Source: Jaenimonas drosophilae
Taxonomy: Eukaryota; Euglenozoa; Kinetoplastea; Trypanosomatida; Trypanosomatidae
DNA: 19,359 bases
Direction of reading: 5' to 3'
NCBI GenBank assembly: GCA_030849065.1
Contig: JASAON010001385.1
Span: 1 to 19,359, forward strand
Below are positions 9,197-18,500 of the stretch, one piece after another (the first letter of the stretch is position 1; every line of letters starts with the position of its first letter). A program made the translations under genes and the position numbers. Below the pieces are notes generated by a model. It was not told the DNA's origin and searched no databases. It saw only the letters and a program-made list of their open reading frames with translations.

Positions 9197-9240
9197 CTAC
9201 ACAAACTACGCACAAGAACACAATAGAAGAAGAGGTGGAT
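9197..9240 (-). promoter_or_regulatory. Candidate splice acceptor before gene C
   Basis: On the minus strand a pyrimidine-rich stretch (complement of about 9211-9238, CCACCTCTTCTTCTATTG...) leads to a TAG whose AG is the complement of 9206-9207. Another TAG follows nine bases later, and the ATG of gene C lies seven bases beyond it. This fits the pattern seen before B and E, though the tract is interrupted by purines. Confidence 0.4.
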
Positions 9241-9798
9241 GTTTTGTGGTTGTGCTGTTGTGGTGCTACATCATCATCACAAGACGCATGACTCACGCAC
9301 ACGCACGTACGAAGTGAAGCACACATGATGTCCTTGTACAGAAGCCTCACATTCATGAGGAAGAATTTGGATATAATCATCCACGTTGTTGTTGTTGTTG
9401 TTGTTTGCGCATCCAGTAGCATCTACGAGCATGTGTGTGGCATATGTGTGGCCGTACACAGCAGCCACTCATACACACACACAAACATATATATATATTG
9501 TGATGTAGATGCATGAAGATTAGTGTGGTGTGCGTGCGAGATTATGATTTAAACGAAGATACCCCAAACGGTACGCGCACACACACAAGTAAGTGGTGCC
9601 TGTCAGCATCATCATCATCATCATCCTGATCATCGTCGCCATCATGGTGGATGATGATGATAGTGATTGTTGGCATGCAGAGGAAGAGTGAGGATTTCAA
9701 TATTATGGAGGCACTACAAACATTCTCAGAACTATAAACATAAACATAAAACGACGTGATGTCAGTGACGATGCAGTTGCCCACCAACATCATCAGCA

Positions 9799-9834
9799 CA
9801 CTCACACACACACACAGACACACACAGACACAGA
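9799..9834. repeat. CA/TG microsatellite just past the stop of gene B
   Basis: The plus strand reads mostly (CA)n interrupted by G. In the mRNA sense this is a TG-rich tract beginning right after the TAA of gene B, so it lies in the presumed 3' UTR. Confidence 0.8.
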
Positions 9835-12042
9835 TTACACCCACATGCGTGCCTTGGCTGCATCCAGACCAGGTGTTGGCGTGGCGTGCTGCCACGTATA
9901 TCCTCGCCGATTATCCACCAAAAAATCCATCCGGCCTCGGGTTGATGTTCGTGGATCTGGTCGCGTGCGGTACTTAAATTTTGGTCGCGATGTTGTTGGC
10001 GGCATGACGGACTTGTACGCAGCAAGAAGCTCCGCACGTGTACGTGGAGGTGGGGCCTCTGACGTGGCACTCATACCACTGGGCAAGCTGGCGGCACTAC
10101 TTCGTCGTCGAGCACTGTGGTGATGGCGATCAGCGCCATCTCCGTGCGGCGATGTTGGCGGTTGTGAGTTGGCCAGTGGAGGTGGGAATTCTGAATTTGT
10201 TGCGGCAGATGTCGGCGCGGTGTAGTTGGTTGGTGGAGCAGCCGTCCATGATGACGATGGTGGCTGAGGTTGTTGTTGTTGTTGGTATGGTTGTGGTGGC
10301 TGAAATGGTGGTTGTTGGGCGTACATCATTGGCTGAGGTGGCGGGAAGGAGTAGGCGGGGTAGGGATATGGCATCGGCGGAGAGATGTTGATGATGGGCG
10401 GGGGTGATTGTATCACCGGCATTGGCCAACCTCCGTACATGGGCGGCAGAAAGGGCTGAGATGGTGTTGTTGCTGGAGATGGCTGAGGTGGTGCAGAGGA
10501 TGTTGCAGGGGCAGGATGCATCGGCGGAAGATGATGTGCGGCAGCGGGAGATGATCGTGGCGATGGTCGTGACGTTGATTTGCGTGGTCCGCCTCCTTCA
10601 TAATCCTCCATCAACGCAGTGAGATATGCAATCAAGAAGGCAGATTCATCGGTGCCATGTTGTTGTGGTGATGGGGCAGCTGAAGCGGCGGGTGCGGCGT
10701 AGCTGGCACGTGAGCTTCCGTTGGGGCTGGTGCTGGTGGAGGAGTACAGGCCACGTTTTTCATCGTCGTGCATCATCTGGCACACAAATCGGAAAATCTG
10801 TGCTGCATCATCATCTTCATCGCTAAAAAGACGTGGTGAGGCCGATTGTAGTCCTCCTCCGTGTTGCGGTGCGCCAAAGTACGCATCGTCGTGCAAACGT
10901 TGCAGAAAGCGTAGTACATCAACGAGATCATCATCGCCACTACCACGGTGTGGTGCACGATGGGGATCATCGCGCATCATGCGTCGGATCTCCTGCATCA
11001 ATCGTTGGCCATCCTCATCCTCGCCGCCAGTGGCATCACCTCTGCGACGGCCGTTGTTGGCATCCTGCCGAAGACGCTGAAGAAAGTGTATGATTTGCTG
11101 CACATTGCCACCATCACGCGTGAGCGGGTTGTCGCGATGATGTGTGTAGGACGTGTGTTGTTGTTGTTGTTGATGATGAAGAGCAGCGATGTGCGATGGA
11201 AACGAAGAGACGGAATTCTTGGCGGAGTCTATGGGGCTGAGGCGGATAACGGCCGATGTTGGTGAGTCGCTGGGCGGCACCTGCAGCTTCGGTGGTGGAT
11301 GAAGGTCTGCACGATGCGCATCATCATTCTTCTTCTTGTTGTTGTTGTTGGGTTCAGAGTCCTCAAAGAGGTCAGGATCCATGCCAACTTGTGAGTTGGT
11401 GGAATCATCATCCTTGTTCGGTTGGGCACCACGTCGGAGTTGTTGGTTGGTGCCGACCTCCGTTGACATGATGATGGATGGCCCACTGCTACTGGATGCA
11501 TCATCATCCCCATTCTCGTCATTGGTGTTTGGCTTCATGTAGTAGTTGGAGTCACCGTCATGAAGAAGACGATGTGTGGTGGCATCGCCATCGTCGTGGC
11601 GAAGAAGCTTGTGAAAGGAGCGACGTCGCGGGCTCTCCACCGGTGCGTGATGGTCAACGCCACGCGCAACATCATCCACGTGGGTAGTTTCGATGCGATC
11701 GAGATGCAGGCCGCCACTAAAGAGCACCGGATTGCTGATGTCATGGGAGCTCTGCAACGATGCACCGACACCATTCGCAGATGTGTTGATGTGAGTCAGT
11801 GATGGTTGTTGTTGTTGTTGTGGGAAGAGGGTCGGGCTGGCAGTCTCGCGCACATGTGCGTCGCTGAGTGGCTGAAAGCCTTCTGTTTCTACATCATCAG
11901 TGCCATGTGCATCATCGTGATGTGTTGGCGCTTGTTTGCGCGACGGAGCACCTCGAGGAGGCCGAGGGATGCTGGTGCTTCGTTTGCTAATCGTGGGGCG
12001 AGGACGAGCGGGCTGACGACCACTGACAACTGGGCGCTTCAT
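9835..12042 (-). CDS. Gene B: 735-residue protein with five helix motifs and a Pro/Gln/Tyr-rich tail
   Basis: The start is the ATG at 12040-12042. The frame is open 20 codons further to a TTG, but that part is encoded by a CA microsatellite. Numbering from the ATG: residues 22-34, STSIPRPPRGAPS, contain a [ST]xIP motif in a basic, Pro-rich setting. RRRSF (139-143) leads to the 14-residue element RLLHDGDSNYYMKP (158-171). Five helix motifs have cores at 317-324, 348-355, 376-383, 416-423 and 470-477, the densest cluster in the family. Residues about 505-620 are rich in Pro, Gln, Tyr and Met, resembling prion-like sequence. RTRAEL (667-672) resembles RTPAEM of gene C. The last residues, around GYTW at 714-717, do not form a clear YAxLL box, so B is the divergent member at its C terminus. 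Stop is TAA. No named domain is recognised. Confidence 0.85.
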   Translation of the reverse strand: MKRPVVSGRQPARPRPTISKRSTSIPRPPRGAPSRKQAPTHHDDAHGTDDVETEGFQPLSDAHVRETASPTLFPQQQQQPSLTHINTSANGVGASLQSSHDISNPVLFSGGLHLDRIETTHVDDVARGVDHHAPVESPRRRSFHKLLRHDDGDATTHRLLHDGDSNYYMKPNTNDENGDDDASSSSGPSIIMSTEVGTNQQLRRGAQPNKDDDSTNSQVGMDPDLFEDSEPNNNNKKKNDDAHRADLHPPPKLQVPPSDSPTSAVIRLSPIDSAKNSVSSFPSHIAALHHQQQQQHTSYTHHRDNPLTRDGGNVQQIIHFLQRLRQDANNGRRRGDATGGEDEDGQRLMQEIRRMMRDDPHRAPHRGSGDDDLVDVLRFLQRLHDDAYFGAPQHGGGLQSASPRLFSDEDDDAAQIFRFVCQMMHDDEKRGLYSSTSTSPNGSSRASYAAPAASAAPSPQQHGTDESAFLIAYLTALMEDYEGGGPRKSTSRPSPRSSPAAAHHLPPMHPAPATSSAPPQPSPATTPSQPFLPPMYGGWPMPVIQSPPPIINISPPMPYPYPAYSFPPPQPMMYAQQPPFQPPQPYQQQQQPQPPSSSWTAAPPTNYTAPTSAATNSEFPPPLANSQPPTSPHGDGADRHHHSARRRSSAASLPSGMSATSEAPPPRTRAELLAAYKSVMPPTTSRPKFKYRTRPDPRTSTRGRMDFLVDNRRGYTWQHATPTPGLDAAKARMWV
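10594..11103 (-). repeat. Array of five helix motifs in gene B
   Basis: Copies lie at 11047-11103, 10957-11007, 10873-10929, 10750-10806 and 10594-10644. Four of them contain IIHFLQRL, VLRFLQRL, IFRFVCQM and LIAYLTAL, each followed within four residues by an acidic pair or Asp. The second copy (LMQEIRRMMRDD) lacks the aromatic. Linkers between copies are Gly-, Asp-, Arg- and Ser-rich. The first and third copies share five of eight core residues (F, L, Q, R and L). Confidence 0.78.
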
Positions 12043-12077
12043 CGGGCGGGATGCTGATGAAGATGGTGATGTGCAGC

Positions 12078-12100
12078 ACGCACACACACGCACACACACC
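12078..12100. repeat. CA/TG microsatellite in the 5' flank of gene B
   Basis: The plus strand reads (CA)n with two G interruptions. It lies between the candidate acceptor and the ATG, and it encodes the spurious Val/Cys-rich extension upstream of the chosen start. Confidence 0.8.
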
Positions 12101-12118
12101 AACTACTGTAGCTACGTA

Positions 12119-12141
12119 CTGAAAGAGAAGAAAAAGAGGGG
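12119..12141 (-). promoter_or_regulatory. Strong candidate splice acceptor before gene B
   Basis: On the minus strand 21 consecutive pyrimidines (complement of 12121-12141) run straight into AG (complement of 12119-12120). The ATG of gene B lies 76 bases downstream. This is the best acceptor signal in the window and matches the kinetoplastid pattern. A cis-intron acceptor is the alternative, but no upstream exon with a donor is apparent. Confidence 0.6.
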
Positions 12142-12517
12142 CACAATAATGTGGGCTTCAGTACATCTCAGCATCTTCATGAAGTCTGAACTCATACACG
12201 TCTCTTGTTGTGCCACAAGATGATGATGTTGTTGTTGGTGTTGTTGCGCATATATATGATGAAGATGGGGTGAGAGGTGAGTTCCGCCCATGAAGAGGAT
12301 GAAAGGTCCGAGCGGATCTTCCTCTACGTCTCTCATGGCAGATTCAAGAAAAACACGCAGCACGGCGTACAAGATTGTCAGTGAACACGTGAAAAAAATA
12401 TATCGTGAAGTGTCATATTGGTGTTGATGGCGATGATGCCGGAGATCTAATCGCCATCACGACGAGGTGTGTGCGTGGATGCATGCTGATGCCAGAGTTC
12501 TAAGCAGGCATCGGGAA

Positions 12518-12542
12518 GCACACATACACACACACGCACAAA
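12518..12542. repeat. CA/TG microsatellite about 45 bases past the stop of gene A
   Basis: The plus strand reads (CA)n with T and G interruptions. In the mRNA sense it is TG-rich and in the presumed 3' UTR of A, in a position like the one after gene B. Confidence 0.75.
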
Positions 12543-12583
12543 TACAGAAACATTGATGATGATGGTGCTCATCATCATCATCA

Positions 12584-15500
12584 TCACAATCCAGGTCGGT
12601 GTTCTCCCCAGAATCCATGTCGGCTGAGAAGATAGGCGTACGGATCATCTTCTTCCGCGGCGCTAATGCGTTTTTCACGCGGTGTTCGCGCATGTTTCTT
12701 CTTTTTTCCACGTGATTTGGTGGAGGTGCTGCCAATCAGCGAAGGATCTGCATGGTGGAGATAACGTTGAATCTCCTGCGGATTCAGAATGTGCAGTCGT
12801 TGATTCACGCACTCCAGCACCGACATGCGTTGATGCGCATCAGACTGATCCGCAGAGTTGGCCGCCGGTGATGATGGCGTTGCGTGCTTTCGTGTATCAT
12901 CATTACCATCATCATCATCATCCGATGGTGTGTGGATGAGTGCGTAGGCCTTGGCGGAGTCGGCGAAGTCGAGGTCCATGGGCAGCATTAGCGGAGGTGG
13001 TTGGCGCATCCGCTTCTTCAGCGAACGTCTTCGACGACGTTGTGCGTTGCCACTATAAATGTTGGCCATCATCTTCCGCTTCTTCTTCTTTTGTGGCGCG
13101 AGCTCCATCGCCGCAACCGCGGATGCACGTCGATGAAACATCGCAGGAATAGGCGGTTTTCGTCGTTCATGAAGATGATCATCATCGTTGTGAGGTACCT
13201 CCAACACGTTGATTGTGCGTTGTGGAGATGAGCGTGGTCGTCCACGTGCCTCGTCTGGGATAATCGGTTTGCGTGATGATGGTCGTGGTGAATCATCCAC
13301 GTCGGATGCACGACGATGAAGCGGGCTGAAGCGCATCGGCGCCTTCTTCTTGGGTGTTTCGCTGCCACTTCGATGTGAGCTGGCAGATGCACTTCGCGGA
13401 GTAGTTGGTGCGAGCTGAGCTGGAGGAGATGATGATAATGATGGTGTTGTGGTGGTTGGGGTAGAACGTCGGGGTGGCGATGTGTGTGGCGGAAGTGGAT
13501 CCTTTCGTCGTCGTGGTTGTGCGTGCTGGCTTGGCACGGGGATCTTTGCTGTTGGCTTCTGTGGCGTACGCACCCCACTTCGTGTGGCCTTGATGGTTGT
13601 TGTTGTTGTTGTTGTACGTGGAGCTCCACGAACAGCAACTTTCAGTTTCGGTGTGGAAGGAGGATGAGGAATTGGTGCGGCAACAACATGTGGTGATGGC
13701 TTCGGCTTCATCAACTTCTTCTTCATCTTCGTTGGTGTAATTGTTGTTGTGGGTAGGGGTGGAGTATCTTGTGGTGGCGCAGGGTTGGAGGATGGCGAGC
13801 GCGTTGCGCTGCGTTGTTTCTTCTTGGACGGTGATGTTGCATGCGCCTTCGATGGAGCGCGTCGTGAAAAGCGCACGGCGAGAGATGATGGAGGTGCTTC
13901 AGCTTCGGCAGATTCACCTGGCGATGAGGTGGTTGGTGGCTGTGCTTGTTTGCGATGTTTGTGTTTTCGTCGATGCTGCGCCGATGCATCGGCTGTGGAG
14001 GAGCCTGTGCTGGATGCGTTTGATGCGGTGCGTGATGATGATGGCTGAAGACGTTGTGAGCGCGTTGGGCTGCACACCTTCACCTTCTTGGGCCGACGTG
14101 CCGACGTGATGCTGCCACTGTTGTTGTTGGTGTTGTCCTTGACGTTGATGGTTGGCACCGAGAAAGTACGTTCCTTCTGCGGACGACGTTCATGCAGAGG
14201 TACGTAGCTACTGGCCGTACTATCTGTGCCTGTGGAGCTGTGCGTGGAGCTGGTGGAGGCCGGACGTTTGGCCTTGGCAACGACAATGGCACTCGCCAAA
14301 TCATCATCATCATGAGGTAGGACAGTTGTGAAGGCTGGTGACGATGAGGATGGAGGAGCAGCAGCAGCAGTTGTTGTTGCTGTTGTTGTTGTTGGAGCTG
14401 TGGTTGATGATGATGATTTATTGGGCAACGCACATCGCGAAGCATCGTGGCTGGGTGGTGAGGCTGAATCTGCGCGCCGTAACGTATCTGCCAACTCCAC
14501 CTCCCCGCGATCGCCCTCCGCCGTTCCGCTGCGCTTCAGCGGCTCCGCGAAGGAGTCTAAGGAAGCCGCTACTCCACCATCGTCATGCCGTCGTGGCGGT
14601 GAGTTGGATGTTCGCGGCACTGGCATCGATGTTGTTGTTGTTGTTGTTCTTGTTGGCATGTATTGAGGATAGCGGCGCAGTGGTTGTTGTTGTTGTTGTC
14701 TTCCAATGGCTCTCCACGTGTTTCTGGTGTTTGGAGATGCGGACGGGAGGTGATTCAGAGCTGCGGCGGATGATGTCAATGGAGAATGCGGATGACCTTC
14801 GCCACGTGTGAAGGCGGCAGCATGTTTGCGTGCCGAGGGAGGTTCTACATCTTGGTATAAATCGTCATCCACATCATCGAGATCAACATCCGCGTAGTCC
14901 TCTTCTTCCTCATCCTCTTCTTCATCTTCATCTTCTTCATCATCCTCTTCATGAGGTTGTGTAGCAGGAGAAGATGATGATGATGATGGTCCATGGATCT
15001 GCTCCATTGATGGTGGTGTGGGCCCGCACACCACGTAGTTTGGCTTCGGGATATAAACCGGATTCTTGTCTTCGTGTGTGGGTGGATGTTGTTGTTGTTG
15101 TTGTTGCCCATCACCGCGAGGAGAGGTGTGGCGGATGATGGTGCTCGTCTCGTGGCTGATAGCTTCCTCTGCGGTGGAGGAGATGCCATCTTCTTCAACA
15201 TCATCATCCTCTTCTTCTTCACTTTCATCTGAGCTGTCGGTGGTGTAGTTCGATGATCGCGTCGTGCCATGTGCATCATCACGTGTGTGCGGGGTGGATG
15301 ATGGGAGCTCATCATGTGGCGTTGGCGTGGGCCGCTGAATGACGATGGCCTTCGTCTCTACAACCTTCTGAGGCTCATCAACTTGGGTGGTTGGTGCGTA
15401 CATCACAGAAGACGATGGGGCCAACATTGTTGTTGCTGTTGTTGTTGTTGGAGCTTCGTGCGGGGGCGCTTGCGTATCAGCCGTGGATGGCCGTGCATGA

Positions 15501-18500
15501 GGATCCTTCATGTGGGCCGAGGAAGTTGCCGCGCCATCACCATCTGCCGCAGATGATCGTGTTGCGATGGTGTGCGGTGGTGCATCATCAACCCCAGAGT
15601 TGGCAGATGATGATGATGATTGCGCATCCTCGTACATGTTCGGGTCGTTGAGAGTCGGCACACCATCGTCGGTGGCGTGCTCATCAGCATGTGCTGCATC
15701 AACAAGATGATCTCCTTCATCACCGTCAACGTGTGTTGGTGTGTTGGATCGCGGGTGTGGCCGAGCCGTGATGGAGGAGTTGTACGAGGATGCATCCGTC
15801 GCTCCATGCGTGGTGGGAGTTGGTGATGGGGTTGGCGATGGAGATGAGCGTGGGCTGAAGCCATCATCATCATCATCATCCATGTTCTTCGTTGCCCCAT
15901 CCACATGCGTCTTGATGCCGCCAATACTGGTGGAGCACACACTCGGCGGAGGTGATTTGCTTGACGCGGAAGACGATGAATCAGTGCCATGCGGAGGTTC
16001 TAACGCACCAACAATCGGTGGCGATTCATCATCATCATCATCATCATCATCGCTGCCCGAGACCGATGGCGATGCTGGGCCAGCACGACTGCTGTCGCGA
16101 TGAAGGCCGCTGCTCAACGCATCGTGCGTGTCGGGTGACATGGTAGATCGGCTGGAGAGGCGGCGTACCTCTTCCCGCATTTCCTCCGCATCGCGCGGGG
16201 TTGGCTGACGTAAATCGCGCGGAGAGATGAGTTTTGGCACAGACATCGATGCCGATGTTGTGTCGGCCGATGATGCATCGCGATGGAAGTACACGAGAAC
16301 CTCTCCATCATTGTTGTTGGCATCTGCTGCACCCACATCACCATCATCTCCCACCGTTTCACTATCCTGTGGTCGTGGAGTTGGTCCTGCACTAATCCGC
16401 GGAGATGATCTCAGGGAGGTATCTCGACTACGTTGATGTATCACACCATCAACGGCATCTACGCCCGTTGGTAGCGGCAGTTGGCTCAGACGCCCGCTGC
16501 CGCTCTGGGCGAGCAAGCTTGGATGGCTGTGCCACAACGTGTTCTTATCATCGCTGGTGAGGTGTGGGGGTTGTTCCAGTGAGGTGTTGTGGTTGTGGGG
16601 AAGATGATTGGCGGAGGATGTTGATGTGATGGGCTGCCCATCATCTGTGGTGGGTGGGAATCGTGGAGAGATGGAGGAGGTTGGTGGTACATCATGTTGC
16701 GGAGGAGGTGTTGTCGTGGGTGCATCTTGTGTAGATGGGGCTACATCCATCGTGGTTGGTGTTGGTGCCGCTGGTGAGGAGGATGAGGATGGCACCATCT
16801 TCTCTGGTTCTACAACCGTAGATGCGTCGTGTGGTGCGGATGATGGTACATGTGCGGCCGATGGAAGGTTCTTCCCCGGCTGCACTATTGCCATCTCTGC
16901 AGCTGCTGATGGAGCCTGCTTGTTGGTGTTGTTGTGGTGGATGTTGGCCGCATTCATCATCACTGGATCCGTCGGAGTTGGTGTCGTAGACCACAAGGGG
17001 GGAACAGTTGGTGGCGGAGGTTGTGCTTCATGCGTTTGCTGAGCATCCGTGATTGGTGCAGCATTCTTCTTCTTCCTCTTCTTCCTGTGTTGTTGAGGAG
17101 GTCCGGCTACCAACGTTTCTCCCTCATTCGTACTCTGCGGCGCATCATGTTGCTGTTGTTGTTTCTTCACTGAGCGACGTGGTGGATCTGCATCTACATC
17201 ACCCACCACGCCACTGCCACCATCCTTCAATGGCCGAAGGCGTGGCGGATGTGCTTTCCTGCGATGTGCCCGACGCAACAACCGTTTCGCAATAATCGTA
17301 TTGATGCCAGACAATGCGCCGTAGGCCTCGTCCCGGAGCTCCGACGTGGAGATGGTGAGACGTCTACGTACCTCTGCACGTTGAGCATTCAGCACATCAT
17401 CATTCACGGGTGGTGTTTCAGAGGATGCCCGAGGTGGCGGAGAAGTTGCTGCGGAGGAATGTGTACGTTGTAGAGGTGAGGAGCACGCATGTACGTGCGG
17501 CACGACGCCCTCCACGTGTTGTTGTGCCAGCCTCAGCGGTGGCAACGCGCCAGCCAGCGACTGATTGGCAGAGGATGGCGGAAGAGGGACGGAGGAGATG
17601 GAGATGTTTGTCGTTGAGCGTTGGTTGCGATCATCATCATTCACGGTGTGCTGAGGTGGTGAAGGGATTATGCGTGCATCTTCATCATGATGCTTCATTG
17701 GAGAAGGAATTGGATCTGTTGCTGCATCCACGGAAGATGTACGTCGCTGGCTGGATGTTCTACGCCCATCGCTCTCCCCACGTGGGGATGTTGTGCTGCG
17801 CGCGCTCCGATCAAGCGAGGCCTCACGTGATCGTGTTGATGCCATCGCCGACAACACACGTTCGCTCGGCATTGACCAGATAATGTCTTTGGCGGTGGAG
17901 CTACGTGAAACAACAAGTGGGGTGGAGGATGTACGTCGGCGTGCGGAGGCGTTGGCGCTGCGATCATCACCCATGGCGGATGCACTGCGAAGAGAGGAGT
18001 GGCGTTGTGGCAGCGGGAGTTGAAGCTGAACGTGCTTGTTGGCGCTGCTACTTCCCTGTACCTCGGGTGTGGTGATTTGGTTGCGTGATGATGTACGGCG
18101 TCCATCGCTGTCGCGTGCGTTTAGTGGGGAGGCGGAGGTGTGCGGATGGCGTGGAGATGAAAAGATGGGCGAGGATGAATGTACGTAGCCCGTGGAGTCA
18201 AGGGTGTTCTTGCGATGGCCAACATCAACGTCATCCATATACTGCACACCACGACTGCAGGTCTCTGGCTTGTTGGCCTGTGGAGCTCGAGGAAGAGATG
18301 CATTTACATCATGTGGTGTTGCATCCGTGGATGATGGAGCACGTTGTTCTTGTTCTTGTTCTTGTTGTTGTTTGGCGTATCGTCCAAAGGCTGCCTCTTC
18401 CTGCAGCTGCTTGAGAAAGGCCATGGCGCTGCGCTCCTCCTCCGCGGAGGGATCATTGGCAGATGCGGATGTTGTTGATGGGTGAGGTCCACGGGTGAGA

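Larger units (their letters stand above)
9190..9834 (-). other. Intergenic region between genes B and C
   Basis: These 645 bases hold no supported gene. On the minus strand the 3' flank of B opens with TG repeats (9799-9834). Further down are (GAT)n and (CAT)n runs at about 9608-9660, another CA/AT microsatellite at about 9474-9500, and the acceptor region of gene C. Short frames here are products of the repeats. Confidence 0.6.
12043..12583 (-). other. Intergenic region between genes A and B
   Basis: These 541 bases hold no supported gene. On the minus strand they contain the 3' flank of A with a TG microsatellite, then the strong pyrimidine tract and CAG before gene B, then a second CA/TG microsatellite inside the presumed 5' UTR of B. 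A frame at 12112-12372 begins at TTG and ends within the pyrimidine tract, so I do not call it. Confidence 0.6.

Noticed and set aside
9190..9213. Upstream extension of gene C to a GTG
   Set aside because: It overlaps the candidate splice acceptor AG sites, and an ATG lies eight codons inside.
12043..12102. Upstream extension of gene B to a TTG
   Set aside because: The extra residues are Val/Cys repeats encoded by a CA microsatellite. The ATG at 12042 has normal family-like sequence after it.
12112..12372. Minus-strand frame of 86 codons between A and B
   Set aside because: It begins with TTG and its end is encoded by the pyrimidine tract of the gene B acceptor, so it is more likely untranslated RNA.
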